DNA of 64,000 bases from Endocalyx cinctus (lineage: Eukaryota > Ascomycota > Sordariomycetes > Amphisphaeriales > Apiosporaceae). The stretch covers positions 744,001 through 808,000 of the forward strand of contig BCKC01000003.1 in NCBI GenBank assembly GCA_001600455.1. Direction: 5' to 3'. The position numbers and the translations under genes are program-made. The notes under the pieces were generated by a model that saw nothing but the letters and a program-made list of their open reading frames with translations, ran no database searches and was not told where the DNA came from. Positions 24,089 through 35,370 of this stretch are shown here, piece after piece. The number at the start of each line of letters is the position of its first letter. Positions within the stretch are counted from its first letter, which is position 1.

Positions 24089-25726
24089 ATGACTTTACAG
24101 CTTCATCCCTCGTCTCTCCTCGGATCTAGAGCTGGGGCTCGAGCGGGAGCGCTTACCCGAACATTCCGCCTCCCAGCTCCATACTCTTATCCCACACAAG
24201 CAACCAGAGCGATCCACCTGCCGTCCGTTGTTTCGGGTAATTCGCTTCGGAGGCGACCATGCTATTTTCAAGCAAATCCAAACCCGACCGTTCGCACTTT
24301 CGCCTCTAAATCTTCCAAAGATGCAGCGTCGGGGGATGCCAGTAGGAAAGAATCCGAAGTTGATTCCGCTTCATCTGTCGCCGAGTCTCTTCCCCAAGAG
24401 ACTCGCTCGCAAACACCCTCCGCGACTTCATCGTCGTCATCATCTACCGAAAATTTCGATTGGGAAGACAAGCCGAATTTTGACATAGAGAAATTTACCG
24501 ATCTACCTTATACCAATTTCGGAGTTAACCAACACATGGTCATCGACCGGGAGTTTAAAGAGGTACTTCGCCAATTGTTATGGAGATTCAGAGCCCCGAT
24601 CCGATACGCCTTTGCCTATGGTTCCGGTGTATTTCCGCAGTCGTCCGGCGATAGCTCGACCGAGGCCGAAGTAAAATCCGTACATCCAAAAGCTCCGGTC
24701 GCAGTTCAGAAAGCGCAAAACGGTTCTCCCAAGATGATCGACTTTATATTCGGCGTTAGCCATACTCAGCATTGGCATTCGCTTAATCTGACACAGCACC
24801 GAGATCATTATTCTATGCTCGGATCCTTAGGCTCCGCCGCCGTCTCTCATGTCCAAGATAAATGGGGCGCCGGCGTTTACTTCAACCCTTACGTCACGGT
24901 AGATGGTATACTCATTAAGTATGGCGTTGTCAGCCTGGAGACCTTATGTAGAGACCTTAGCGAGTGGGATACGCTCTACCTCGCCGGTCGTCTACATAAG
25001 CCTGTCAAGATTCTGAGAGACGATCCTAGAGTACGCCTATCTAATCAGATTAATCTTCTATCTGCTCTGCGTACCGCTCTTCTCCTGTTGCCCCCAACTT
25101 TCACCGAACAGGAATTGTATGCGACCATCGCTGGTATCAGTTATCTGGGTGACCCACGCATGGCTTTACCCACCGAGAACCCGAAGAAGGTGTCCAACAT
25201 AGTTAGTCACAATATGTTGAATTTCCGCCGGTTGTACGCGCCTTTGATCGAGTCTTTGCCTAATGTCGATTTCAACGATCCCGCCTGTAAGAATCCCAAC
25301 TGGGTCGACAACGTCGATACGGTTCTTCATCTCCAGCAAGACATGGATCCCGTCAAGCGTGGCAATATGGTTCGTCGTCTTCCTAAGGCCTTTCGTTCAA
25401 AGCTGTATTTCGAGTATCAGAGTAAATTCCGGATCCCTCAACTGGATTTCAATAAGATGATGGAAGAAAATAAGGATGAGAACGCTGGAGCTTTTAAACG
25501 TCAGCAAGGTGGTGGTTTTGAACAGCGTATTGCCCAAGAGCCAGCCGATGAGCTGCGAAAAACGATACGCGCGGTGATTAAAAAGACCATCAACTGGCCT
25601 AGTACAACTCAAAGCTTGAAGAGCTTTGTCACGGCAGGATTCAACAGAGGCTTCCGCTACTTAGGGGAAAAGCTAGCAAAATACCGGCAAGGAAGCAAGG
25701 CGAAATCGGAAGACAAGACGTCTTAA
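24089..25726 (+). CDS. TAM41: Mitochondrial CDP-diacylglycerol synthase Tam41 (phosphatidate cytidylyltransferase)
   Basis: A single exon. From the ATG at 24089 (context ccaccATGact) it has 545 residues; from the upstream in-frame ATG at 23966 it would have 586. I prefer 24089 for its context and because the following 60 residues are Arg/Ala/Ser-rich without acidic residues, a mitochondrial presequence. After a Ser-rich linker come the nucleotidyltransferase motif FAYGSGVF (about 176-183) and KMIDFIFGVSH (about 214), then HWHSLNLTQHRDHYS, all diagnostic for Tam41/Mmp37. The enzyme makes CDP-DAG from phosphatidic acid and CTP at the matrix face of the inner membrane, the first step of cardiolipin synthesis. 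The protein is longer than yeast Tam41 (385) mainly through the N-terminal linker and a Lys-rich C-terminal tail. Confidence 0.94.
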   Translation: MTLQLHPSSLLGSRAGARAGALTRTFRLPAPYSYPTQATRAIHLPSVVSGNSLRRRPCYFQANPNPTVRTFASKSSKDAASGDASRKESEVDSASSVAESLPQETRSQTPSATSSSSSSTENFDWEDKPNFDIEKFTDLPYTNFGVNQHMVIDREFKEVLRQLLWRFRAPIRYAFAYGSGVFPQSSGDSSTEAEVKSVHPKAPVAVQKAQNGSPKMIDFIFGVSHTQHWHSLNLTQHRDHYSMLGSLGSAAVSHVQDKWGAGVYFNPYVTVDGILIKYGVVSLETLCRDLSEWDTLYLAGRLHKPVKILRDDPRVRLSNQINLLSALRTALLLLPPTFTEQELYATIAGISYLGDPRMALPTENPKKVSNIVSHNMLNFRRLYAPLIESLPNVDFNDPACKNPNWVDNVDTVLHLQQDMDPVKRGNMVRRLPKAFRSKLYFEYQSKFRIPQLDFNKMMEENKDENAGAFKRQQGGGFEQRIAQEPADELRKTIRAVIKKTINWPSTTQSLKSFVTAGFNRGFRYLGEKLAKYRQGSKAKSEDKTS

Positions 25727-26584
25727 AAGAAATTAACCTCAACTAACATTTCTTGGGGTGAGACGGATCCTATATGGTCCGTTATGCGGGGCGTAAGAGA
25801 TGATATTGATTTTCATCAACTCATAGATCTCCTTGAGTGTTTATGCATTTTATAGAGCACCGGTGTCAGAACTGTTTATTTTAGGTTCACTACAGCCCGT
25901 GTCACTTTTCTAAGTGCCACCAATATCTGGGAAAAGGTACGGCGCATAGGTTAAAAGAAAGGGTACCGGTTATTTTTGGCAAAATATTGCGTTTCTATCG
26001 GCATAAGACGATAGTCAGTTGTATCTTCGCCAGTCTTTGGCGATATGCGGAGGTCTACCTTCGACTGCTGCCACAGTTGGGCATTCCCAAGGGTATCCGC
26101 TAAAAGCGGAAAAATCCAGGCACGCGGATCAAAGACACCTCCTCGTAGATATGAATAAATGTTAAAAAACGAAAAGATACTTGATAAAAATTACTTTTAC
26201 ATGTCGTTGAAACAGTGAGAAGATTTGTGTGGGAGAATTATAAATAAGACGAGCTTACTTTTGGCAAAGTCTGGTCTCCATCTAGGGTGAGTATCTAGGG
26301 TGAGTTGGGTTTATATCAACGAGTACATACCTAAGCTTCTGCATGCCGTACGTCTCCATATGAACAGCAGGCTTTCAGAGTGCAGTAATATCACTTTCAG
26401 TTTTGATATGAATCCTTTTCTTCAATTCCTTATTTATTAAGATATATCAAGGAGCGACGCATACAATACATACATTACGTTAACAATATTAAAAAAAACA
26501 CCAACCCGTAATTAAAACACGTTAAGATCGTAAAAAAGGCATAGCTTTCTTCAAATAGCAACCCAAAACTCCCCTTTTTCTCGT
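25727..26584. other. Convergent intergenic region, no gene seen
   Basis: It lies between the stops of TAM41 (plus) and of the low-complexity gene (minus). A short direct repeat, tctagggtgag, occurs twice near 26281-26303. Nothing else was recognised. Confidence 0.45.
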
Positions 26585-27344
26585 CTACCACTTGTCCTTG
26601 GCGTAGTTGGCGACGCCGTCGATCACCTTGTCGGTGAAACCCTCGTTCTTACGGCTGCCTCCGTGCTCGCGCTCGCTGGATGATCCCCCGCCTAGCATGG
26701 AGCCGAGCATCCCGCCTTCGCGGTCACGCTTGTTGCTGTTGCCGTACCCGGACTCGTTACCGTAAGAGGACGATGAGTTCTTGTTGCCGTACCCGGACTC
26801 GTTGTCGTAGGACGACGAGGAGGAGTACTTGTTGTTGTTGCCGCTGCTGCTGTTGTTGCTGTTGCCGTAGGAGGAAGTACGCTCGTTGTCGTACGAGGAG
26901 GAAGAGTTGAAGTTACCCTCTCCTCGACGACCGCTGCTGCTTCCGTAGCTGCTGTCGTTGTTTCCGTAGCTGTTGCTGCTGTTGCTGTTGTTGTTGCCGC
27001 TGCTACCGTAACCCTCGCGACGGTCCGAGTCTCGTCCGTAGGAAGAAGTCTCGGAGGATCCGTAGCTGTTGTTCGAGGATCGTCCGTAGGACGAGTTGTT
27101 GTCGTTGTTGGAAGATCCGTACGAGTTGGACGATCCGTTACCGGATCGGCCGTAAGACGAGGAGTCGTTGTTGCCGTAGCGGTCTGTATTGGCGGAGGGA
27201 AGAGATTATGTTAGTCTGAATGTCTATTTATATCTCTCTTAAATTTATTTTTTTTATGAAAAGAGATTTCTTGGTTATCGACATACCGTTGCTGCCGGAC
27301 ATGTTGCGGCTGCTGCCGAATTCGTCGTTTCCGTAGGAGTTCAT
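26585..27344 (-). CDS. Ser/Asn/Gly/Tyr-rich low-complexity protein
   Basis: Two exons, 27344-27287 and 27183-26585, joined in frame, giving 218 residues. Most of the protein is made of SSYG, NNDSSYG and GSSNNN units: about 20 SYG-type or NSYG repeats between residues 20 and 180. A compact C-terminus follows, with GGMLGSMLGGGSS and EGFTDKVIDGVANYAKDKW. Such Tyr/Gly/Ser/Asn-rich regions are prion-like in composition. Similar small repeat proteins of unknown role are common in filamentous ascomycetes (from memory). The CTG/TTG-type triplet runs at 26820-26860 are the DNA face of the repeats. No function can be given. The intron has a GTATGT donor and a CAG acceptor, and it keeps the repeat frame, which supports the model. 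Confidence 0.8.
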
Positions 27345-28575
27345 TTTGAAAGTGTTGGGATGAAGTGAGTTAATTCAAGAAGGAAGGCGTGAGAAGAGCG
27401 TTGAAGTGTTTTGTCGTTGGTAGTAAATATTAATGTTGTAGCTGAGGATGATGATTGTGATGATGAGAGGAGAATAGAATAGTCTCAAGTCGAGTCCGAC
27501 GAGGAATCCTTTATAGACATTTCTCGTCCCCTCACTCCTTCAAATGCATCATCGTCGTCATCATCGTCTTTGATGTAATAGCTTATCGGTGACAATCCAT
27601 CAAGCAAGCAACCCTCTATTTCGCCTTCGGCTACTTACATGTCGACATTCAAATCCAAGCCCACGGCTTCTCCGTAACGGGTCGTGAGATCATCACGCAG
27701 GGGACTTCAAACAACCAAAAAAAAAACCCGTTGAGTTGACAGAATCCCTTATCGTAAGTTTTAGAAATTGATGTTTTTTCTTGTTCCTGGCGCATGGTCT
27801 GAGAAAGACGTCAAATGCCGGATTAACCGATGCGCGTATCAGGAAGATCGGCGTTATTACCTTAGTTACGTCGTTTTTTTTTTTTTTTGAGTTTGGAACT
27901 CTTTTCTTCTTCCTATTCTCAAAACAACGGAAAATCTCAGCCCGTCTTGACTACGAAGCTTACGTGCATTCCTTCCTACGAACCGACAGGGAGTACTGCC
28001 TTGTTTTTCTTCGACGAGCGGTTCCAAGCGCAGGAAGTTGGCACTTCAATGTGATTGATCTAAAAAAGAACCACGCAGCGTTCGCGTCGAAGTTAATTCC
28101 AAAAGCAAGTTGGAAAGGCTTGTTGTATTCGATATGCTGAAATCTTGGACAGGTTGTCGAAGGACCTTGGAAGGGGCAAAAGAGACGGACCCTTGTTTCT
28201 GTTTCTTCCGTCGATACGAGATCTTACCCTTGTCAATATCAGAACCAAGTTGCTGGAGCTCGGTTAGCCGCCAAATGACGCAAGTGAGGTTGTATTCGAG
28301 CTTGACAGGGGTATTGGCACCGGGGATAAACCCTTTGTGATGTCAAGTGGGACAATGTAATGTTGGTACTTCGCTTGGAATACAAGTTTTGATTTAAACG
28401 AAGCTATTCTCGAAACTCATAGAACGATATCTAGTATTGTTCAATTCAATGAAACGAAGTTGGTATATAGGATACAGGGTAAAACCGTTATACTTAGATA
28501 GATACATTGCATAAACAGTGACATAATATAACAATTTTATGTGACATAAGGAACCAGCTCTCTTGCGACTATAAA
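27345..28575. other. Intergenic region, no gene seen
   Basis: This holds the upstream region of the low-complexity gene and the downstream region of the P450 gene (both minus). Plus-strand open frames at 27781-28140 and 28110-28340 show no domain and contain a poly(T) run at about 27872-27888. I see nothing coding. Confidence 0.5.
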
Positions 28576-30508
28576 TCAGCCAGCCGCCTTCTTCTTCGGT
28601 GCATCCTCATACATAGCAATATGCACCCCCTGACTGGGCTTGCCGACAATTTCTGCCTCGTGCCTCTGAGCATACCAATCTCCACGATACTCGATACGTT
28701 CGTACTTTTGCAAAATTTTGACCACTAAACACATCAATACCCAATTAGCACGACTGCTCGCGGATAGCCAGTCCTAAAGGGAAATAAAAGAAAGAAGAAA
28801 AAAACACTTACAACAGTAGGCCATCTCGGTCATAGCAAAGTTCTGACCCACGCAGATGCGCGGGCCGCCGTTGAACGGTACGTATTGCCACGGTCGGGGA
28901 GTCCACGTCTCCCATCTCTCGGGGGAGAAGAGGGCCGGGTCTTCGAACTTCTCGGACGTCGGGGGGTAGATATCACGACGTCGTTGCATCGAGATCGTGC
29001 TGTATATCACGAAATCACCTTCGACCTAGAAGAGGTATGTTAATATTTGTGTCAAGGGAGGGTGGTAATGAGGAACAGGTCTCTAGTTTCAACTTACAAC
29101 TGCGATGGGCGGCTGTCCAGGTTCTCCAGGTATGGTGGTATCTTCCAGAGCGCATCGCAGATTATACGGCACGGCCGGATAGAGCCTCAGGGTCTCGTTC
29201 AGGGTGTGTCGTAGGTAGGTCATACTCTTTAGGTCTTCGTAGCTAGGCGTCTGGTTGAGACCTACGGTGTCGACAATCTCGTCGCGGAGTTTCTTATACT
29301 TTTCCGGATAGTGCGCCAGCTCGTAGAACGCCCACGATAAAGTCGCGGCCGTGGTATCTCGGCCGGCGAGAAGCACGGCAACGATCTGATCGCGAAGGAC
29401 CTGCGGATCGCGCGTGTACCGCGCGACGCTATGCAGGAAGGTGAAGTTCTTGTCTGAGTTGGAGAGTTTCTCGAGCTCTTCTTGCGGCAGTTTCAATGCT
29501 TGCTCGATGTAAGGTACGACGAACCGGTTGAGAGTTTTGATATTGCGGTTATAACGCCCACGAGGAACAAGCATCTCAAAGGGACTAATGAGTATTATCA
29601 GCCTGCGTACCTAAATATAAGGGAGTTTCCGGTTTTAGACGTTGGACAATATTTATTACCTACCCTAGCATCGTGACAAGCATTTGAGTGCTTTGAACCT
29701 CGTTGAAGGCGACGACGAATTCGCTTTGGGGGCTTATCTAAAGGTAAGCGATGCCCAACCCAGTCTGGACGGGTAACAAGTCAACAACTCACTTATTCAA
29801 GCTATTCACGCTTGCCCCAAGCAAAAAGTCGGTCGTGATATCCAGCGTCATTCGATATAGGAGATCCATGATATTCACTTCTTGGCCCGAAGGAGGCAAC
29901 TTCGTCATGAGCGTAGCGGTCCATCGCTCAAACGTGTCCAGGTCGCTGACGCGGTCCTTGATGAACATGGGCCGTATAAGACCGCGACTCTCGTGCCACT
30001 TGGTCCGATCCGTGGTGAAGATGCTATCGCCTAGAAACGGCTTCCAGAGCTCATGAAACCGCAACCCTTTACCGAAGTCGCTGAACTTGGTCGTCAGCAC
30101 CGCCTTGACGTGCTCCGGGTCCCGCGTGATGATGAACCTCTCCCCGGCGCTGATCTGGATCTCGACGCAGTTAGGACACTCGGGCGTTGCCAGTTTGAAG
30201 AATCCGTCGTAGTACTCCAAAAGCCGGTTCCTCATCTGAGCTTTGGTAGCTCTCATGAACCAGATGGCGGCTGTAGTTCTTCGTTAGAGCCTGATGCATT
30301 GACAACGTAAATTGGAACCACTTAAGGAATTGAAAGATGTAATACCAGTTAAGGGGTTACCAGCAATAACGGGAGCCCGTACGCCTCCCATCTTTCGAAT
30401 TCGAAGTCTTTGCCTTACTCGTTGAATGCCATAGCTGGCCATCCACAAACCCACCAAAACGACGCCGACAGTAGCATAGTCAGTCACAGTGAGTTTATTT
30501 AATAGCAT
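28576..30508 (-). CDS. Cytochrome P450, CYP52-like (fatty acid/alkane hydroxylase clan)
   Basis: Six exons: 30508-30346, 30270-29793, 29732-29664, 29584-29098, 29025-28812 and 28724-28576, giving 519 residues, a normal P450 length. An N-terminal membrane anchor (about 12-28) is followed by a basic segment. Seen further on: [20 protein letters not shown], the I helix [12 protein letters not shown] (about 307), NETLR as the ExxR motif (about 367), FSPERW, and the heme loop [10 protein letters not shown] (about 448-457) with its cysteine. These segments match the CYP52 clan, whose known members hydroxylate alkanes and fatty acids at the endoplasmic reticulum; the substrate here is not known. Exon 3 (69 nt) uses an AAG acceptor because the nearer TAG would bring a stop. 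All catalytic residues are present, unlike in the relic at 4.8 kb. Confidence 0.92.
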
Positions 30509-31522
30509 AGTAAATAGGTAAGAATCATCCGTCTAATTTTTGTTGAGTCTAGACAATTTCTTGTAATCACAATTCCGTCGAGATGGACAAAGGCCAGATT
30601 CACTCACTATAACCAGGCCAGTATGGGTGATGGTGGGAGGTATCAATCAAGTCAAGGCCATTACTACGGTATCCATATTATATACTCAAGTCCAATGCGT
30701 CGGGACATACTAATATAAAGTCATCCATATGTGCTTATAACCCCCCCTACTCAAGCAGTATAAGGTTACTATCGATGCCGTGTTGATCGTTCAAGCCTAT
30801 TGGCTACCTGAGTTGGGTTACCCCACGATTTGGCCTATTTCGACGAACCCCTCGCCCCTCACGAACGTGAAGAATGTAACGATGGTCTCGTGCGTATAGG
30901 TAATAGTTTATTCTCACTGGGCGGAATAATAGACTACAGGGTCGGATGGTGCTTACGAACTGGATATGCCGAGGCATATCTTACCACCTTGTCGCTCTAT
31001 AACTCCTCTCTAGGCATTTACTGCTGGGTGAGTAGTATGAAGATCTTGCGTAAATGACCTTTGCATAGACTGACGGGGTATTATATAATATCAACTTAGG
31101 GAGTGACGAGCTTAATTTCAACACACAGGTGGTAATAACTAAACTAGATTCGATCAAGGTGAAGATGTTATACAAAGGATATATCGTAATAGTTGACCAT
31201 TATACAGTACATGTCAAGTCTGTCAAGTATGTAATACATTATATCCCGGTCAACTAGTCTCAAGGTCGAAGAAGGTAAGATGTACAATGACCGTATCTCT
31301 ACTACGTCATTGACTTCTCTACCACTACCAAATCGTTAAACCGATTACCGAATTAGGTAATTACCTCAATATGTAGCATCACTACACGATACTATTATCT
31401 ATTATTCACTCAAAGAAAATAGAAAATTACTTGCTCTCCGTATTAACGAGGAAAGACCCTTGACTAAATACTCATCAACTCTTGAAAGACAAACAAGAAC
31501 CTAAAAAGAAAAGAATCCCAAA
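30509..31522. other. Divergent intergenic region, no gene seen
   Basis: Promoter region for the P450 (minus) and the small hydrophilic protein (plus). An open frame at 30830-31057 has no recognisable motif. The sequence is AT-rich. Confidence 0.45.
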
Positions 31523-32149
31523 ATGGAACCCTCCTACCCATCCCAGCCCCCCAAGAGCGCAGCCTACCAAGCCGAAAACACCGCGACGACCTCGACTCCC
31601 GAGGAACATCACCATCAGCGCGAGCACGCACAACAACCGACGACGAGCGGGCGCTTCGTCGTCGAAGAGCGCCAACCTCCAGGCTCCGAAGGACCACCCG
31701 GCCGCCGTCATGAGCAAGAACCTTCAGACATAACCGAAGCCACGCCCTCGAGCCTCGGATACGGCGTCCGGGACGACGTGAAGAAAGTCTCCGGATCGGA
31801 TCGGCAAAATGCCGAGCTCGACGGGGATCGGCAGATGCGGGCTCCCGGCGAAGGCGACGTGGCCGCGGCCGTGGAGAGGAAATCGGGCGCTGGTGGGGAG
31901 CAGCCGGATTTGGCGAGTGGGTTGGATAGGTAAGAAATATCTCTATCTCTCTTTTTTTTTTTTTTTTTTTATCTCTTTCAAATTATTGTGGTAGTGTAAT
32001 GATAGGGCTAAGGAATTATTAATAATAATAAAAAAAATAAAAACAGAAAAAAACAGGAACAGGAATCTGCGAGGGAGATGGTTAAAGAGCAACGAAAGCA
32101 TGGCATGATCTCTGACGGGGGGAATGTTAGGGCTGGTGTAGATACCTGA
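31523..32149 (+). CDS. Small hydrophilic conserved fungal protein
   Basis: Two exons, 31523-31929 and 32047-32149, giving 169 residues. The protein is hydrophilic and rich in Glu, Pro, Gly and Arg, with a His-rich patch (EEHHHQREHAQQ). The second exon gives the more conserved-looking end: DLASGLDRKKQEQESAREMV, then a Lys/Arg-rich stretch and a short tail. I recall small fungal proteins with a similar (D/A)LxRKKxEQxxAR tail but know no function. The intron contains a poly(T) run (31951-31970) and an A-rich acceptor region; the acceptor at 32046 is chosen because it restores the conserved tail. Without splicing the protein ends at 136 residues. Confidence 0.65.
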
Positions 32150-32728
32150 AGAGTTGAAGAGAGAGATAATTCCGCTGGGTTAATATGCTTTCCCGGGGAT
32201 ATGCGATCACACATTTCTGGCTATAGAAATAGCATCCAAGACGTTACCGTCCTAAAAACTTCATCACTCAAATGTAACACCACGTTATAATATACTCGTA
32301 ACAATAATATATATTATGGAGCTGTTCTCAGGACTGGATTTATATGCTTCTTCAAAAGCGATATCTTCAACAAGCTCGCTCATTCTCTCAGGTAACTATC
32401 GTATGTGAACAAGGAAACTCATGTTGATCGTGAACAAAATTTTAGGCACGGTCCAAAGCCGGGCACGGAGAAAATCGGATACAGCGCGAAAAAAACAAAC
32501 AATTAATAAACAGCCGTCGGGACCATGTACGGCCGGCCTTCTTTTCCTTTCCGTTTTTTCTTCTTTTTCTTTTTTTTAATATCCTTATGCTAGGAACCAG
32601 AACTCCTCGCCAATACGACTTTTAGTGTGGGAAAAAAAAACATTTCTCCAGTAGAAACGTGAACGACGGAAGAGAAATATAAAATCAACGTGACGGATGA
32701 TTAGATTCGAGTGAATGAATGAATCCTT
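32150..32728. other. Convergent intergenic region, no gene seen
   Basis: It holds the 3' ends of the small hydrophilic gene and of the exchanger gene. It is A/T-tract rich (about 32563-32578 and 32632-32641). Confidence 0.45.
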
Positions 32729-34290
32729 TCAAGCATGTTCCGACTCTCCGCCCGTCACGGGGTTAGGGAAGTAGTACGCGGCGACGGCGATGGCGACGTA
32801 GATGATCACGCAGAGGAAACCTTCCAGATAGTTACTCTTCTGGTCCCTCAGGAAGTTGCCTACGACGATGATAGCGAGGATCAGCATGACGACGTCGAAG
32901 AGCTCGAAGCTCAGGTCCATCGGGAGGTTCGTGCCCCAGGCGACGAGGACGACGAGGGGCGCGTTCAGCATGGCCGTCTGGATGGTGGCGCCGATGCAGT
33001 GCGATAGCGCGAAGTTGATCTGGTTGTCCCAAGCTTCGTCGATGGCCGTCAGGTGCTCCGCCGCCTTCTCTACCAGCGGAACCAGGATCAGGCCCATGAA
33101 GGGATCCGATATATGGTTGCTCGGATTCTCGACGAGCTTCGGGATCTGGTCGACGAGCGCGATGGCGAGCAGCGTCACCAGAGCAACGGATATAGCCAAC
33201 GCGATGATACATTCGGTCAGGGTGAGCTTGGCCTTGGCTCGGTCCTTGTGCCCGTCGACATCTCGGGCCTCGTCGTGCTCGAAGATTGCGTCGTATATAC
33301 CGTGATGCGTGCGCATCTGAAACCACAGGAAGACGGCGTAGGCGATAAGTAGTAAGATGGAAACTATGCGAGATAGGTTAACCGCCTTGTCGTCTATTTC
33401 TTGAGTCGTGAGCCCAAACTCGGTGTTAGATATGGAGTTCTTGAAGATGGTGGGAATGGCAAGACCGAGGCCGCTATAAAACAAACAAAAGTTAGCATCA
33501 TCCATTGCTCCAAAGGGGGGTCCATTTGTTCAATTCGTACGCCATGAGTAATAAGCCGGTACCGACTTCGCTGATGGTCCCATCAAAGACGGATTCTTCT
33601 CGTCGAATTCCGGAAGCGAAGAAACATAAGCCCAGGCAGAGCAGCATAGTAGCCAGGATGGAACCGAGAATGGCAGCTCGTATGACGTAGTAAAGATGAT
33701 CGGGTCTCAACAGGATAACGAGGAATAGAACGATTTCGACAATAGAACCGACACTGCAAAAATAGATAGGGTTAGTTAGTAAGCCAATGGAGTTATAAAA
33801 ATAAAAATAAAAATAAACGGGGTAATTGAGAAAAGATGAGAGTGGGTTTAAAAACGTACGTAGTCTCGACGAGGACACCAGCCATGTGAGGCATCTTCCT
33901 CGCCAATTCCTGGCCAGCAAAACCTATCAAGTTGGCGCAAGGAACCATGGCGATGTACGCGAGACTAAACTTGAGAACATCGTGTTCTTCGACGGTGTAG
34001 TAGACGGCTATAGCGGCGGGGACGAACGGCCAGAGGACATTGACTATGCGGGAGATCCAGCTCGAGGAGGTCCAGATGATCTTGAAGAAGTGGAACGGAT
34101 GAATACCGCGACGACCGCTCTCGCCCGCCGTCTTGACCCGAACGGGACCCGGCCTCTTCTTCTTCTTCTCACCGTTGCCGTTCTCGACGTCCGGTTCCGC
34201 TTGTGCGAGAGCTTCGTCCTGAGAGCTGTTACGCGAAGGTCGCGACTGTTTCTCGCGACCTCTGAGGCCTCCGAGACCCATGATCGCCAT
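32729..34290 (-). CDS. CaCA/CAX-family cation/proton exchanger with degenerate ion motifs
   Basis: Three exons, 34290-33860, 33753-33541 and 33473-32729, giving 462 residues with about ten membrane segments. The N-terminus is cytosolic and basic (KKKKRPGPVRVK). The exchanger family has two alpha repeats with the motif GNxxE. Here repeat 1 reads GSIVEIVLFLVIL, and repeat 2 reads LVEKAAEHLTAI, so the Asn is changed in the first and the Gly-Asn pair is lost in the second, although both Glu residues remain. An acidic loop (EHDEARDVDGHKDRAK) lies between the halves, as is usual in CAX proteins. Canonical members (yeast Vcx1) move Ca2+ into the vacuole in exchange for protons. With the altered motifs the ion and direction here are uncertain. 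The family call is secure; the transport role is inferred. Confidence 0.88.
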
Positions 34291-35370
34291 AACTCTCTCT
34301 CTCGCTCTTTCCTCCTCTCGTTCTACTCAGAAACACGCAATTGTATAAATATATGTCTTCGTGATGGTTTGAATGCTATTATTTCAAGTCAAAACCCGTG
34401 ATAGTTCAAGGAGAAAAAGAAAGGAGGATGGTATTACCACAGGACCGAAAGTACGAAAGTGGAATTGCCAAACGAGGGAGAGAGAGAATTAAGCTGATAC
34501 CAGTTGGGTCAATACCAAGATTTTTTTTTTCTTCTAAAAGACGTCGTTTCACTTGGCAATATAATAGACCGGATGAAGGTACCAATAGATACATAAAAGA
34601 CGTATAAGAATAATATAAATACAGCGCCTACCGTAAGTATACTAATAGGGGGAAATGCACTAAATAATCTATTTTAACCAGTAGCATTTTTTTGATACGT
34701 CACTTTGCAGCTTGATACGCGATGGATACGACAGGGGACAGGGGACAAGGGTTTCTGGTACAGGGGGGACGGGGCCCAGACAGCCAGGGGACTTCAGCAG
34801 AAATTAGCGCTTCCATATAGCTTTTAGCGTTTAGTTTGACATGCTACCTTAGCAGCTTAGGTATGTATTTAATGCACCGTAAGTATCTCAATGTATCTAC
34901 AAATACTTAAAGGGAAAAAAAAATGATCTTCATTAATGACGATAGTTCATAATTTCCACCTCTTAAAAAGCTCATAATCTCAACCTAAGCAGTTAAGGTA
35001 AAAAGTAAGAATTAAGAGACAAACAGCATAAGTTAATATTCCAACCATGCAGTGCCATGTGGTCTCTCGTCATTGCTAAGCTTGTTAAGCTCGCTAAGCC
35101 TTTACTTGATCTCGGCTGCTTGGCTTCAAGGCTTGAATAAGCTTGTGCGTACACCGCGACTTGGCTCGTATATCCTATTCTTTTTTGAATTACGGTCAGA
35201 TAAAAACGCAGACGTAGACATTTTTGGAAGTTTTCATACATATATCTAATATATAAGCACTTATATATACCCTCTACGAGCTATATATATGGGTATAGCG
35301 TAGATGACTGATTATCCTATTATAAACAAATTCTAAGGGGACAAAAAGAAATCCATCTCTTTTTACTTCT
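34291..35370. other. Intergenic region with a G-rich tract
   Basis: Upstream of the exchanger gene and downstream of BMS1 (both minus). No gene is seen. A sharply G-rich tract at 34734-34774 is described separately. Confidence 0.45.
34734..34774 (+). other. G-rich tract with quadruplex potential
   Basis: Five G runs (GGGG, GGGG, GGG, GGGGGG, GGGG) lie within 41 bases, with loops of 3, 4, 11 and 2 bases, in an otherwise AT-rich spacer. GGGGACA is directly repeated at its left end. Confidence 0.5.

Noticed and set aside
32832..33326. Open frames overlapping exon 3 of the exchanger on both strands
   Set aside because: Arg/Pro-rich or alternate-frame shadows of the membrane protein.
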